Shown here one piece after another: positions 8,729-16,500 of a stretch of DNA of 64,000 bases. The notes under the pieces are model-generated. The model had not been told where the DNA came from, ran no database searches, and was given only the letters and a program-made list of their open reading frames with translations. The DNA is from RGIG4097 sp964637515 (lineage in GTDB: Bacteria > Bacillota > Clostridia > Christensenellales > CAG-917), in contig CAZWUI010000005.1 in NCBI GenBank assembly GCA_964637515.1, forward strand, positions 1 through 64,000. The letters run 5' to 3'. Each line of letters opens with the position of its first letter. Position 1 is the stretch's first letter. The position numbers were made by a program, and so were the translations under genes.

Positions 8729-8779
8729 TTCGCGAGCGTTGCTCCCGAAACTTTGTAATAAATTTGTGGCGTTGCCACA
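8729..8779 (+). promoter_or_regulatory. Two short hairpins in the pckG leader
   Basis: Hairpin 1 (8729-8749) pairs TTCGCGAGC with GCTCCCGAA around GTT, with one C/C mismatch. Hairpin 2 (8765-8779) pairs TGTGGC with GCCACA around GTT. The first starts about 3 bases after the predicted transcript start and the second ends just before GGAGG. A role in mRNA stability or translation is inferred only from position. Confidence 0.45.
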
Positions 8780-8791
8780 GCGGAGGTATAT

Positions 8792-10570
8792 ATGAAATTT
8801 CAAAACATAGGCGTTGAGAAATTCGTAGAAGAAAGCATCGCTCTCTGCAAGCCTGAAAACGTCGTCCTTATCACGGGCGAAGAAGATCAACTCGAGGCTC
8901 TTCGTGCAGAGGCTGTCGCTACCGGCGAAATGATCAAACTCAATCAAGACCTTCTCCCCGGTTGCTACTATCATCGCACTAAACCCAACGACGTTGCAAG
9001 AGTGGAGGGCAGAACCTTTATCTGCACCAGAGAAAAAGAAAACGCAGGTCCCACCAACAACTGGAAAGATCCCAAAGAAATGTACGCAATGCTCAAAGAC
9101 ATCGCTCGCGACAGTATGAAAGGTCGCACGATGTACGTCATTCCTTTCTCTATGGGCGCGGTCGGATCTCCTTTCTCCAAAATCGGCATCGAAGTCACGG
9201 ACAGCATTTACGTCGTGCTCAATATGGCTATCATGACCAGAGTCGGACAAAAAGTCCTTGACACTCTCGGTGACAACGACGACTTCGTTCGCGGTTTCCA
9301 CGCAAAGTGCGACGTCGACGAAAACAATCGTTATATCGTCCAATTCCCCGAAGACAACGCAATTTGGTCTGTCAATAGCGCATATGGCGGAAACGTTCTT
9401 CTCGGCAAAAAGTGCTTTGCACTTCGTATAGCATCCTACCAAGGCTGGAAGGAAGGCTGGATGGCAGAACATATGCTCATCCTCGGCATCCAAAAACCCA
9501 ACGGCGAAACCAAGTACGTGACGGCGGCATTCCCCTCCGCTTGCGGAAAGACTAACCTCGCTATGCTCATTCCCCCTGAAACCTACACCAAGAAAGGTTA
9601 CAAAGTGTTCACGGTCGGCGACGACATTGCATGGCTTAGAGTAGGCGCGGACGGAAGACTTTATGCAATCAATCCCGAAGCAGGATTCTTCGGAGTCGCT
9701 CCCGGCACAAACAAAAAATCCAACCCCAACGCACTTGCATCCACGCAAAAGGGTACGATTTTCACCAACGTCGCAATCAATCCCGCGGATAACACCGTTT
9801 GGTGGGAAGGTCTCACCAAGGAAGCACCCGAAGAACTCATTGATTGGAAGGGCAATCCGTGGCATCCCGGTATGGTCGACGCGGACGGCAAACCCGTCAA
9901 AGCGGCGCATCCCAATAGCCGTTTCACCGCTCCCGCAAAGAATTGCCCCTGCATTTCCAGCGAATTTGAAGCACCCAACGGCGTTCCTATCAGCGCAATC
10001 ATCTTCGGTGGTAGACGCGCTCAAACCACTCCGCTCGTGTATCAATCGAGAGATTGGGATCACGGTGTGTTCGTAGGTTCGATCATGGCATCCGAAACCA
10101 CTGCTGCGGCAAGCGGTGCGGTCGGTGTCGTCAGACGCGATCCTATGGCAATGCTTCCTTTCTGCGGATACCATATGGGTGACTACTTTGCGCATTGGAT
10201 CGAAATGGGCAAGAAGATCAAACATCAACCCAAAATCTTCAACGTCAACTGGTTTAGAACGGACGAAAACGGCAAGTTCTTGTGGCCGGGATTCGGCGAT
10301 AATATGAGAGTCCTCGATTGGATCCTCCGCCGTTGCGAAGAAACCGTCGACGCAGTCGAAACTCCTATCGGTTACGTTCCCGATCCCGCGGATATCGACC
10401 TCAGCGGTTCCGACCTCACCGAAGAACAAATTGCAGACCTTCTCACTGTCGATAAGGATTTGTGGAGAAAGGATGCGGATGGTATCAAGGAATTCTACAC
10501 CAAGTTCGGCGACAAGCTCCCCGAAACCTTGAAAGAAGAACTCGACACTCTCGAAAATAACCTTAAGTAA
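8792..10570 (+). CDS. pckG: Phosphoenolpyruvate carboxykinase (GTP)
   Basis: A 592-residue cytosolic enzyme interconverting oxaloacetate and phosphoenolpyruvate with GTP/GDP. The length and motifs are those of the GTP class: MYVIPFSMGAVGSPFSKIGI, the P-loop FPSACGKTNLAMLIPP (about residues 248-263, with the reactive cysteine), GDDIAWLR, and NSRFTAPAKNCPCIS. The usual SMGP proline is an alanine (SMGA). A GGAGG site precedes the ATG. It has its own consensus promoter and a structured leader and is divergent from the M20 peptidase. In fermenting gut anaerobes this enzyme commonly runs toward oxaloacetate to capture CO2, but its direction here cannot be read from sequence. Confidence 0.96.
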   Translation: MKFQNIGVEKFVEESIALCKPENVVLITGEEDQLEALRAEAVATGEMIKLNQDLLPGCYYHRTKPNDVARVEGRTFICTREKENAGPTNNWKDPKEMYAMLKDIARDSMKGRTMYVIPFSMGAVGSPFSKIGIEVTDSIYVVLNMAIMTRVGQKVLDTLGDNDDFVRGFHAKCDVDENNRYIVQFPEDNAIWSVNSAYGGNVLLGKKCFALRIASYQGWKEGWMAEHMLILGIQKPNGETKYVTAAFPSACGKTNLAMLIPPETYTKKGYKVFTVGDDIAWLRVGADGRLYAINPEAGFFGVAPGTNKKSNPNALASTQKGTIFTNVAINPADNTVWWEGLTKEAPEELIDWKGNPWHPGMVDADGKPVKAAHPNSRFTAPAKNCPCISSEFEAPNGVPISAIIFGGRRAQTTPLVYQSRDWDHGVFVGSIMASETTAAASGAVGVVRRDPMAMLPFCGYHMGDYFAHWIEMGKKIKHQPKIFNVNWFRTDENGKFLWPGFGDNMRVLDWILRRCEETVDAVETPIGYVPDPADIDLSGSDLTEEQIADLLTVDKDLWRKDADGIKEFYTKFGDKLPETLKEELDTLENNLK

Positions 10571-10632
10571 TAAAAATCTCGTCTTCGCTCCTGCGATGCG
10601 GGAGCGAATGCGATAATACGATAACCCCACTT

Positions 10633-10661
10633 AAATCCTATCGAGTATTCGCATAGGATTT
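10633..10661 (+). promoter_or_regulatory. Hairpin overlapping the acyl-CoA synthetase ribosome-binding region
   Basis: AAATCCTAT (10633-10641) pairs perfectly with ATAGGATTT (10653-10661) around 11 bases. The 3' arm contains the only AGGA-like site and abuts the ATG at 10662, so folding would hide it. No T run follows. Confidence 0.4.
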
Positions 10662-12314
10662 ATGCATATAATTATGGAACTGTACGAAAGATTTCTAACA
10701 GAGCAAATCGACGAAAACGGTAGGCTGACCGGCGTGGATTGGCACGTTCCCGATACCTACAATTTCGGCTTTGACGTCGTGGACTACTTCGGCACCGTCG
10801 AGCCCGATAGAAGGGCGATGATTTGGGTGTCAAACGATATGCAGTCCCGCGTTTTCACGTTCGGTGATATGATGCGTCTGAGTGCGAAATGCGCCAATTT
10901 CTTTAGAAAACTCGGCATTCAAAAGGGGGATAGAGTAATGCTCGTCCTCCGTCGTCACTGGGAATTTTGGCCTGCGATCGTCGCACTCCACAAAATCGGC
11001 GCAATAGTCATCCCCGCTACCGATCAGCTCAAGGATAAAGATTTCGTGTATAGATTCAATTCCGCAGGGGTTAAGGCTATCGTTTGCACCGCGACCGGGA
11101 ACGTTCTCGATGAGGCGGAAACCGCTTGCGAAAAATGCCCTAACGTTAGCATAAAAGTGGTATCTAACGGTACGAAAGACGGTTGGATCAGTTTTTCGGA
11201 GTTTGAAAATTACTCCGACGTTTATCCTCGTCCTACCGACGATAGCGCACCTATGAGGGATGAGTTGATGCTCATGTATTTCACGTCAGGCACCACCGCT
11301 TATCCCAAAATCGCCGCTCACGAACATACCTATTCGCTTGCGCATTTCGTCACTGCAAAGTGGTGGCATAACGTCGAAAAGGACGGAGTGCATTTTACCG
11401 TCGCAGAAACAGGGTGGGGTAAAGCCGTATGGGGCAAACTCTACGGTCAATGGCTACTTGGCGCATGCGTGTTCACCTACGATTTCGACAAGTTCGATCA
11501 GGATAAGGTGTTGTCAATGTTCGCGAAGTACGGCATCACGACTTTCTGCGCCCCGCCGACTATCTACCGCTTTATGATTAAGGCGGATTTGAGCAAGTAC
11601 GACTTGTCGTCGTTGAAGTACCTGACCACCGCCGGCGAAGCTCTCAATCCCGAAGTGTTCAATCAGCTAAAAGCAAGCACCGGACTTTCCATTATGGAAG
11701 GGTTCGGACAGACGGAAACTACCCTTACTATCGCAAACCTTACAGGCGCGACGCCTAAGGCGGGTAGTATGGGCTTGCCTACGCCAATCTATAAACTCCG
11801 CCTTGTCGACTACGACGGAAACGACGTCCCTATGGGTGAGGCAGGGGAGATCTGCGTTGATATAAGCGAGGGTAGACCGTACGGATTGTTCAGAGAGTAT
11901 TACGGTAGCCCCGAACAGACCGCCGACGCTATGCACGACGGACTCTATCATACAGGCGATACCGCTTGGAAAGATGAGGACGGAAATCTGTTCTTCGTGG
12001 GCAGAACGGACGATATTATTAAGTCGAGCGGATACCGTATCGGACCGTTTGAAATCGAAAGCGTCATAATGGAACATCCATCCGTGGTGGAATGCGCGGT
12101 TACGGGCGTGCCAGATCCCGTCAGAGGACAAGTGGTCAAAGCAACTATCGTCCTCGTGAAAGGGGTGGAGCCGAGCGATGACCTGAAAAAAGAAATCCAA
12201 CAATACGTGAAACACGCAACGGCACCGTACAAATATCCAAGGATAATAGATTTTGTAGACGAGCTCCCGAAAACGATAAGCGGCAAAATCCGCCGCACCG
12301 AATTAAGAAAGTAA
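10662..12314 (+). CDS. AMP-forming acyl-CoA synthetase (acetyl/medium-chain type)
   Basis: A 550-residue ANL-superfamily enzyme that activates a carboxylic acid as acyl-AMP and transfers it to CoA. The phosphate loop is YFTSGTTAYPKIAAHE, with Ala where Gly is usual. Adenylate-binding MEGFGQTETTLT, the hinge region SGYRIGPFEIESVI and the catalytic lysine segment ISGKIRRTELR at the C-terminus are complete. It most resembles the medium-chain/acetyl MACS-type synthetases of Clostridia. The start is uncertain: ATG 10662 or ATG 10674 (MELYERFL); neither has a well-spaced Shine-Dalgarno site. It follows pckG by 91 bases and may share its transcript. Its terminator is directly at the stop codon. Confidence 0.88.
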   Translation: MHIIMELYERFLTEQIDENGRLTGVDWHVPDTYNFGFDVVDYFGTVEPDRRAMIWVSNDMQSRVFTFGDMMRLSAKCANFFRKLGIQKGDRVMLVLRRHWEFWPAIVALHKIGAIVIPATDQLKDKDFVYRFNSAGVKAIVCTATGNVLDEAETACEKCPNVSIKVVSNGTKDGWISFSEFENYSDVYPRPTDDSAPMRDELMLMYFTSGTTAYPKIAAHEHTYSLAHFVTAKWWHNVEKDGVHFTVAETGWGKAVWGKLYGQWLLGACVFTYDFDKFDQDKVLSMFAKYGITTFCAPPTIYRFMIKADLSKYDLSSLKYLTTAGEALNPEVFNQLKASTGLSIMEGFGQTETTLTIANLTGATPKAGSMGLPTPIYKLRLVDYDGNDVPMGEAGEICVDISEGRPYGLFREYYGSPEQTADAMHDGLYHTGDTAWKDEDGNLFFVGRTDDIIKSSGYRIGPFEIESVIMEHPSVVECAVTGVPDPVRGQVVKATIVLVKGVEPSDDLKKEIQQYVKHATAPYKYPRIIDFVDELPKTISGKIRRTELRK

Positions 12315-12334
12315 GCGCGAAAGCGCTTTTTTCT
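12313..12334 (+). terminator. Terminator of the acyl-CoA synthetase gene
   Basis: AAGCGC, GAAA tetraloop, GCGCTT, then a T-rich run. The hairpin begins inside the stop codon. Confidence 0.85.
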
Positions 12335-12354
12335 TTGCCTTTTTTCGGCTAATC

Positions 12355-12422
12355 TTTTCCTCTTGGGGACGGAGCAAAAAGCGGAAAAGATTTCCTCTTT
12401 TGCTCCGTCCCCAAGAGGAAAA
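12355..12422. repeat. Palindromic repeat, transposase 3' side
   Basis: The outer arms are the same as in the copies at 5999 and 13273. The inner part pairs GCGGAAA with TTTCCTC, one mismatch, so the two halves carry different inner variants (GCGG versus GAGG). Confidence 0.9.
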
Positions 12423-12433
12423 GAATGGGTAAA

Positions 12434-12459
12434 AAAATAAGCGCTTTTGCGCCTATTTT
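12434..12459 (-). terminator. Terminator of the transposase gene
   Basis: On the minus strand, AAATAGGCGC pairs with GCGCTTATTT around AAAA, followed by a T run. It overlaps the TAG stop codon. The A/T flanks make it potentially bidirectional. Confidence 0.75.
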
Positions 12460-13214
12460 AAAACGTATCGCACCGACCTTGCGTCGCTGAACTCGAAAAT
12501 TTTTGCTATCTCTTTTTGCGTCATTCCTATCTCTTGAAGTTTGCGCATGCATTCTACCATCTTCGGCCTGTCGAGTTTCAAGAACTTCGGGGGCATGCCG
12601 TACTTCGCAAGAATTTCGTATGCCTTGTCATCGACCGTCTTCGCATTATCTTTGATTTCAATCCATTCCGGGCAGTCCGCGTCCGTTCCGCATTCACGCG
12701 CAATGGCGATTATGTTCGACGGCTCGGTGTTGAAAAACTCTCCTGCGAAATCAAAGTCAACAATGCCCATGCGTTGCATATAGCAGTTGTAACTCGAATA
12801 GTCGTAATCGGTAGGTTTTTGCGCAATTCCAGCGTTTATCGGGTTGTTATGGATATAACAAAGGCAGTTTCCGACATATTTTGTGTCGTAAATGGCTTGG
12901 CTTTTGTATCTGTCTCTAAACACGTAGCCGACGCGTTCCGTCTTAAAATTGTAGTACTGCGCATACCTCGTGTTGACACGGCGCATATAGCGACCTAACT
13001 TGTCGGGATTGGGGGCATAGAGGAGCAGATGACAGTGATTGCCCATAATGCAATAGGCAAGGATTTTGATGCCGTCGTCCTCTTTGTAATGGTTGAGATT
13101 GAAGAGGTAAGTGTTCTTCATTTCGTCGGTGTCGAAGATGTATTCTTTTGCGATGCCCTGCACCATAACGTGAAAACAATTTGTATCTGAACAAGCTCTA
13201 GCGATTCTACTCAT
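12453..13214 (-). CDS. REP-associated tyrosine transposase (Y1_Tnp, RAYT)
   Basis: A 253-residue single-strand transposase of the IS200/RAYT class. The HUH-type metal motif is in YCIMGNHCHLLLY, and a preceding beta strand reads FHVMVQGI. The catalytic tyrosine region is RRVNTRYAQYYN. Further family motifs are VFRDRYKSQAIYD and YIHNNPINAGI. A C-terminal helix-turn-helix-like region (MTQKEIAKIFEFSDARSVRY) probably contacts DNA. The start at 13214 is supported by AAGGAGATA 6 bases upstream; a longer upstream frame runs through the palindrome and is rejected. All key residues are present, so it looks active. Its promoter is a perfect TTGACA-17-TATACT, unusual for transposases, which are normally kept weak. 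Confidence 0.92.
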   Translation of the reverse strand: MSRIARACSDTNCFHVMVQGIAKEYIFDTDEMKNTYLFNLNHYKEDDGIKILAYCIMGNHCHLLLYAPNPDKLGRYMRRVNTRYAQYYNFKTERVGYVFRDRYKSQAIYDTKYVGNCLCYIHNNPINAGIAQKPTDYDYSSYNCYMQRMGIVDFDFAGEFFNTEPSNIIAIARECGTDADCPEWIEIKDNAKTVDDKAYEILAKYGMPPKFLKLDRPKMVECMRKLQEIGMTQKEIAKIFEFSDARSVRYVLK

Positions 13215-13238
13215 AGCGGTATCTCCTTTGATGAGAAT

Positions 13239-13267
13239 AGTATACAACGATGGGGCGAGAATGTCAA
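13239..13267 (-). promoter_or_regulatory. Consensus promoter of the transposase
   Basis: On the minus strand: TTGACA (13267-13262), 17 bases, TATACT (13244-13239). It lies between the flanking palindrome and the gene, so it would move with the element. Confidence 0.85.
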
Positions 13268-13272
13268 GGGAC

Positions 13273-13339
13273 TTTTCCTCTTGGGGACGGAGCAAAAGAG
13301 GAAAGCTTTTCCGCTTTTTGCTCCGTCCCCAAGAGGAAA
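13273..13339. repeat. Palindromic repeat, transposase 5' side
   Basis: Third full copy. The left inner part reads GAGGAAAG and the right inner part CTTTTCCGC, so the inner variants are swapped relative to the copy at 12355. Confidence 0.9.
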
Positions 13340-13579
13340 TCGAAGGGGGAAAATTGTGGGATAAAGTGAGGGGGGAATGAAAAAATGGTATTGACAAATA
13401 GGGATAATGTGATATATTATATCGTTGTATAATGCCCGAACGGGACGCGGGCGCGTGTGTATGCATATATGTATGTGGGCATGGCGCGGGGCGCGAAGAT
13501 AGGGCGCTACAAAATGACACACAACTTATAGGGCTGAGGTCGGGCGGCAGAACGGCTTAGGCTAACTTGAGGTGAAATT
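13340..13579 (+). other. Leader region before the surface protein gene
   Basis: After the palindrome this gap holds the promoter and a long GC-rich leader, with GAGGTG just before the ATG. There is no small ORF with a convincing start. Confidence 0.55.
13391..13418 (+). promoter_or_regulatory. Sigma-A promoter of the giant surface protein gene
   Basis: TTGACA (13391-13396), 16 bases, TATATT (13413-13418). A second TATAAT at 13428-13433 has no matching -35. The leader would be about 150 bases, GC-rich with several small inverted repeats such as CCCGAACGGG. I recognise no riboswitch in it. Confidence 0.65.
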
Positions 13580-16500
13580 ATGAGAAACAACACTATCAGA
13601 CAGACGCTTTCAATCACAAGACTCGTTGTGCTTGCACTGTGTTTTGTGTTCGTGTTCGCATTCGCAATGCTCACGATGACCACGACTGAAAACAGTGTGA
13701 TGAGCGACGTAGCGTTTGCAGAAGATTCTGACGGTAACGCGGTTTCGATTGTTGTCGATAACGAATTGACGGCAAATTCGATCGGGTTCCCCGGCAACGA
13801 CGCAAGCAAGCGTACTTGGACATATCGAGTGACGACGAAAAATACAGTCTTCTCGACAATCAACACCAGTGTGTATACAAATTCAGGTGCAGATACGACC
13901 TACAACGTTTCTACAATAACGAACGGTTTCAAAATCAAAGAAAGCGAAGCACACAGTGTTTCAGCACCTGAATTGTTTGTTGCAGTCAACTTTGCCGTTC
14001 CTGATTTTATTAGAAAAATTTCGGGGAATTCAAATTTTGAAATCACAGTAGCTGTAACGTCAACGATACATAGATACGAATCCAATATGGCGTTTGGTAG
14101 CGACAACAGCGGTTACTACGTTGAAGCGACTGATAGCGCAATGAAAGCAAGTGCTATCACGGGAAAAGGATTCACCAAGTTCCAAAACTTCAAGAATGAT
14201 AACACCAAAACGGCATCTTCCAATATAACCAAGGGCAAGAACAACATTCTTATCGGTTATTACGATCAGACCGGTAACTGGGGTCAATGCGATTTCGACG
14301 TCACCAACTTGTATTTCGATTTCACCGTTAAAATTGCAGGCGGTGCATCGAACGCGACCTTTGCAGACTCGGCAACTATGAGCATTTGGGACGGCGCCGC
14401 ACCTATCGTCACGAATGCAACCGCAACTCCTAACAGATACTTGGAAAACGATACTTGGAAAGGGGATAGTTGGAATTACAACGTCACCAAAGCGGAAAGC
14501 AATCCTGCAAGCCCCTTTGCGAACAATGCTTGGAGCAAGTACGAATACGCACAAGACAGCGTGTCTGCCGACAACGCAATGATCAACCTTTACAGTTACG
14601 TCAACACCTCAACGGACGGAAAAACGGTTGATAGTGGCAAAACTTATTACAAGAGTGCAGAACTTACAGTCAACGATAGATATTCTTACGATTACAAAGG
14701 AGCGGACGATAAAAACGTTCTTGTTACTGTCGCAAACAGTAACAAGGGTTTCCAATATTTCGCATCAGGTATTAAATCGGTAACAATCGGCGCAACGACT
14801 TATACCGTTGCAACGGATAGCGGTTATAAAGAAATCAAAAAGACTGACGATGCAACCGTCTACGGTTGGTTCAAAGTCGATAAGGCAGCCGATAACCGTG
14901 CACAAATCAAAATCTCATTCTACTTCAAAGAAAATATCACCGGTCTTAACGTTAGCGTTTCGGACTACGGTGACGCAAGCGTTTCCAAGACCATAAACGT
15001 CAAGGGTATAGACAACACCAATCCTAACGGAACTCTCACCGTTGACGATATGGACGGATACACCAAAGAGGCATCCCTTTTCAGCGGTTGGGACAACCTC
15101 AGATGGTACAACAACAGCACTCTTTCTCTCGATCTCAACATGAACGAAGAAAGTCCGTCTACGGACGACCTTGAAATCACTCCTTATATGTGGTTCTATT
15201 CGGTCGTGAAAGTGAACGCACCGACAGGCACGCTCACTTCGGCAAACTGGTCGAGAGAACAACTTCTCACGAAAGTGCCTTTCGCAGTCGGAGCGACTTC
15301 GAGCTTCAAATACGACTTCACAACCGGCTATGCAAGTGCGGTTTACGATACCGCCGGCAACGTCACCACCGGTCTTGACGGTCAATCAAGCATGAGTGCA
15401 ACGGGGGTAGGGTATTATCTCTTCACGTTCTACTGTATGGATATGTCGGGCAGATATACCACCGAAAACCAAATCTCGTACTACGTCAGAGCGGACTACG
15501 AAACCCCGACTTATACTCTCACCAAGTCCGCAAACGGCAATAATCTCGCAAATACCGATTGGGCAACGAGCGAACTCACTGTCACTCTCGTTCAAGACAA
15601 GGCGTCCATTTCGGGCAATAACTTGAGCTTCACGGACGCAGAAGATAACACCAGATATATCGCTGTTCTCAACGGCGTTATCAAGAATATCTATCTCGAT
15701 ACCGCAGTGGATAGCACTGCCACTATCGCGACGGACGGCAAGTCTGCAAACTTCGGCGGTGGCGAGCCCGGTACGAGAATTTACGTGACTTATAGCGTGT
15801 CGTCCACCGGCGTTGCGACTTGGACTATCGTGTTCGGCAGAGATCACAGCGCTCAAGACACCAGCGGTTACACCTATTTCGACTTCTCTTACTATACCAC
15901 CTTTGAAATTATGGTCGGCGACGATCCCGAAAACGAAACTCCCGTCAAGTACGTTGCCACCGGTAACACCATGCAAACGGACGGCGTAACGCACCGTCAA
16001 TGGCAGGTCCTTGTCGGAAAAAAGTACGTCAACGGCGTGTATATTCTCGTGGATAGAAACAAACCCCACGCTCCCACTCTCGACCAAGAGTCCGAAGATA
16101 AGGACTATTCCGAAATCGATCAGATCTACACTCCCTCTATCCCCGATGCAACGGATAGAAAGTGGTTCACGAGCGGTTGGTCTCTCGATGCGTTCTACGC
16201 GTTCGAGGACTCTCTCCTTGCGCAGTACGGCGACGGTATCAAAGTCTACTACGCAATGAAGAATATTCAAAATATCAATGACTTCGACGCCGCGGGCGAG
16301 AAACTCTCGATCAGCGCCTTCCTTTCTGCTTTCGGTAGCGGTGCGATCGATCCCGCAGACTACAACTTCGACGCAGTCTACGAAACCCTCGGCACTAAAC
16401 TCAATAGTATCAACGAAATCAAACTCAACTTCAATAGCGCACTCGGCGCAGGTATGCGCGTCTACTACTTCTGGGCGGTCGACCAAGCGGGTAACGTCAG

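Larger units (their letters stand above)
12355..13339. mobile_element. Palindrome-flanked REP-associated transposase unit
   Basis: A compact unit of about 985 bases: a palindrome (12355-12422), a single Y1-type transposase gene on the minus strand with its own terminator, Shine-Dalgarno site and consensus promoter, and a second palindrome (13273-13339). The outer arms of both palindromes are identical to the solo copy at 5999-6066. The arrangement matches RAYT/REP systems, in which a single-domain HUH transposase acts on flanking hairpins. No target-site duplication is expected for this mechanism, and I did not find one. Confidence 0.8.

Noticed and set aside
10584..10608. Hairpin TTCGCTCC...GGAGCGAA after pckG
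   Set aside because: No T run follows, so it is not a convincing terminator; pckG and the acyl-CoA synthetase may be co-transcribed.
8723..10630. A 635-codon open frame on the minus strand opposite pckG
   Set aside because: It mirrors pckG exactly, has no ribosome-binding site or recognisable domain, and is explained by the strong RNY codon bias of pckG.
13211..13522. N-terminal extension of the transposase frame across the palindrome
   Set aside because: The extension encodes the repeat and low-complexity sequence; the ATG at 13214 has an ideal Shine-Dalgarno site and family-length product.
13431..13579. Possible riboswitch in the leader of the giant surface gene
   Set aside because: I could not match it to c-di-GMP or any other aptamer core that I know; only small unrelated inverted repeats are visible.
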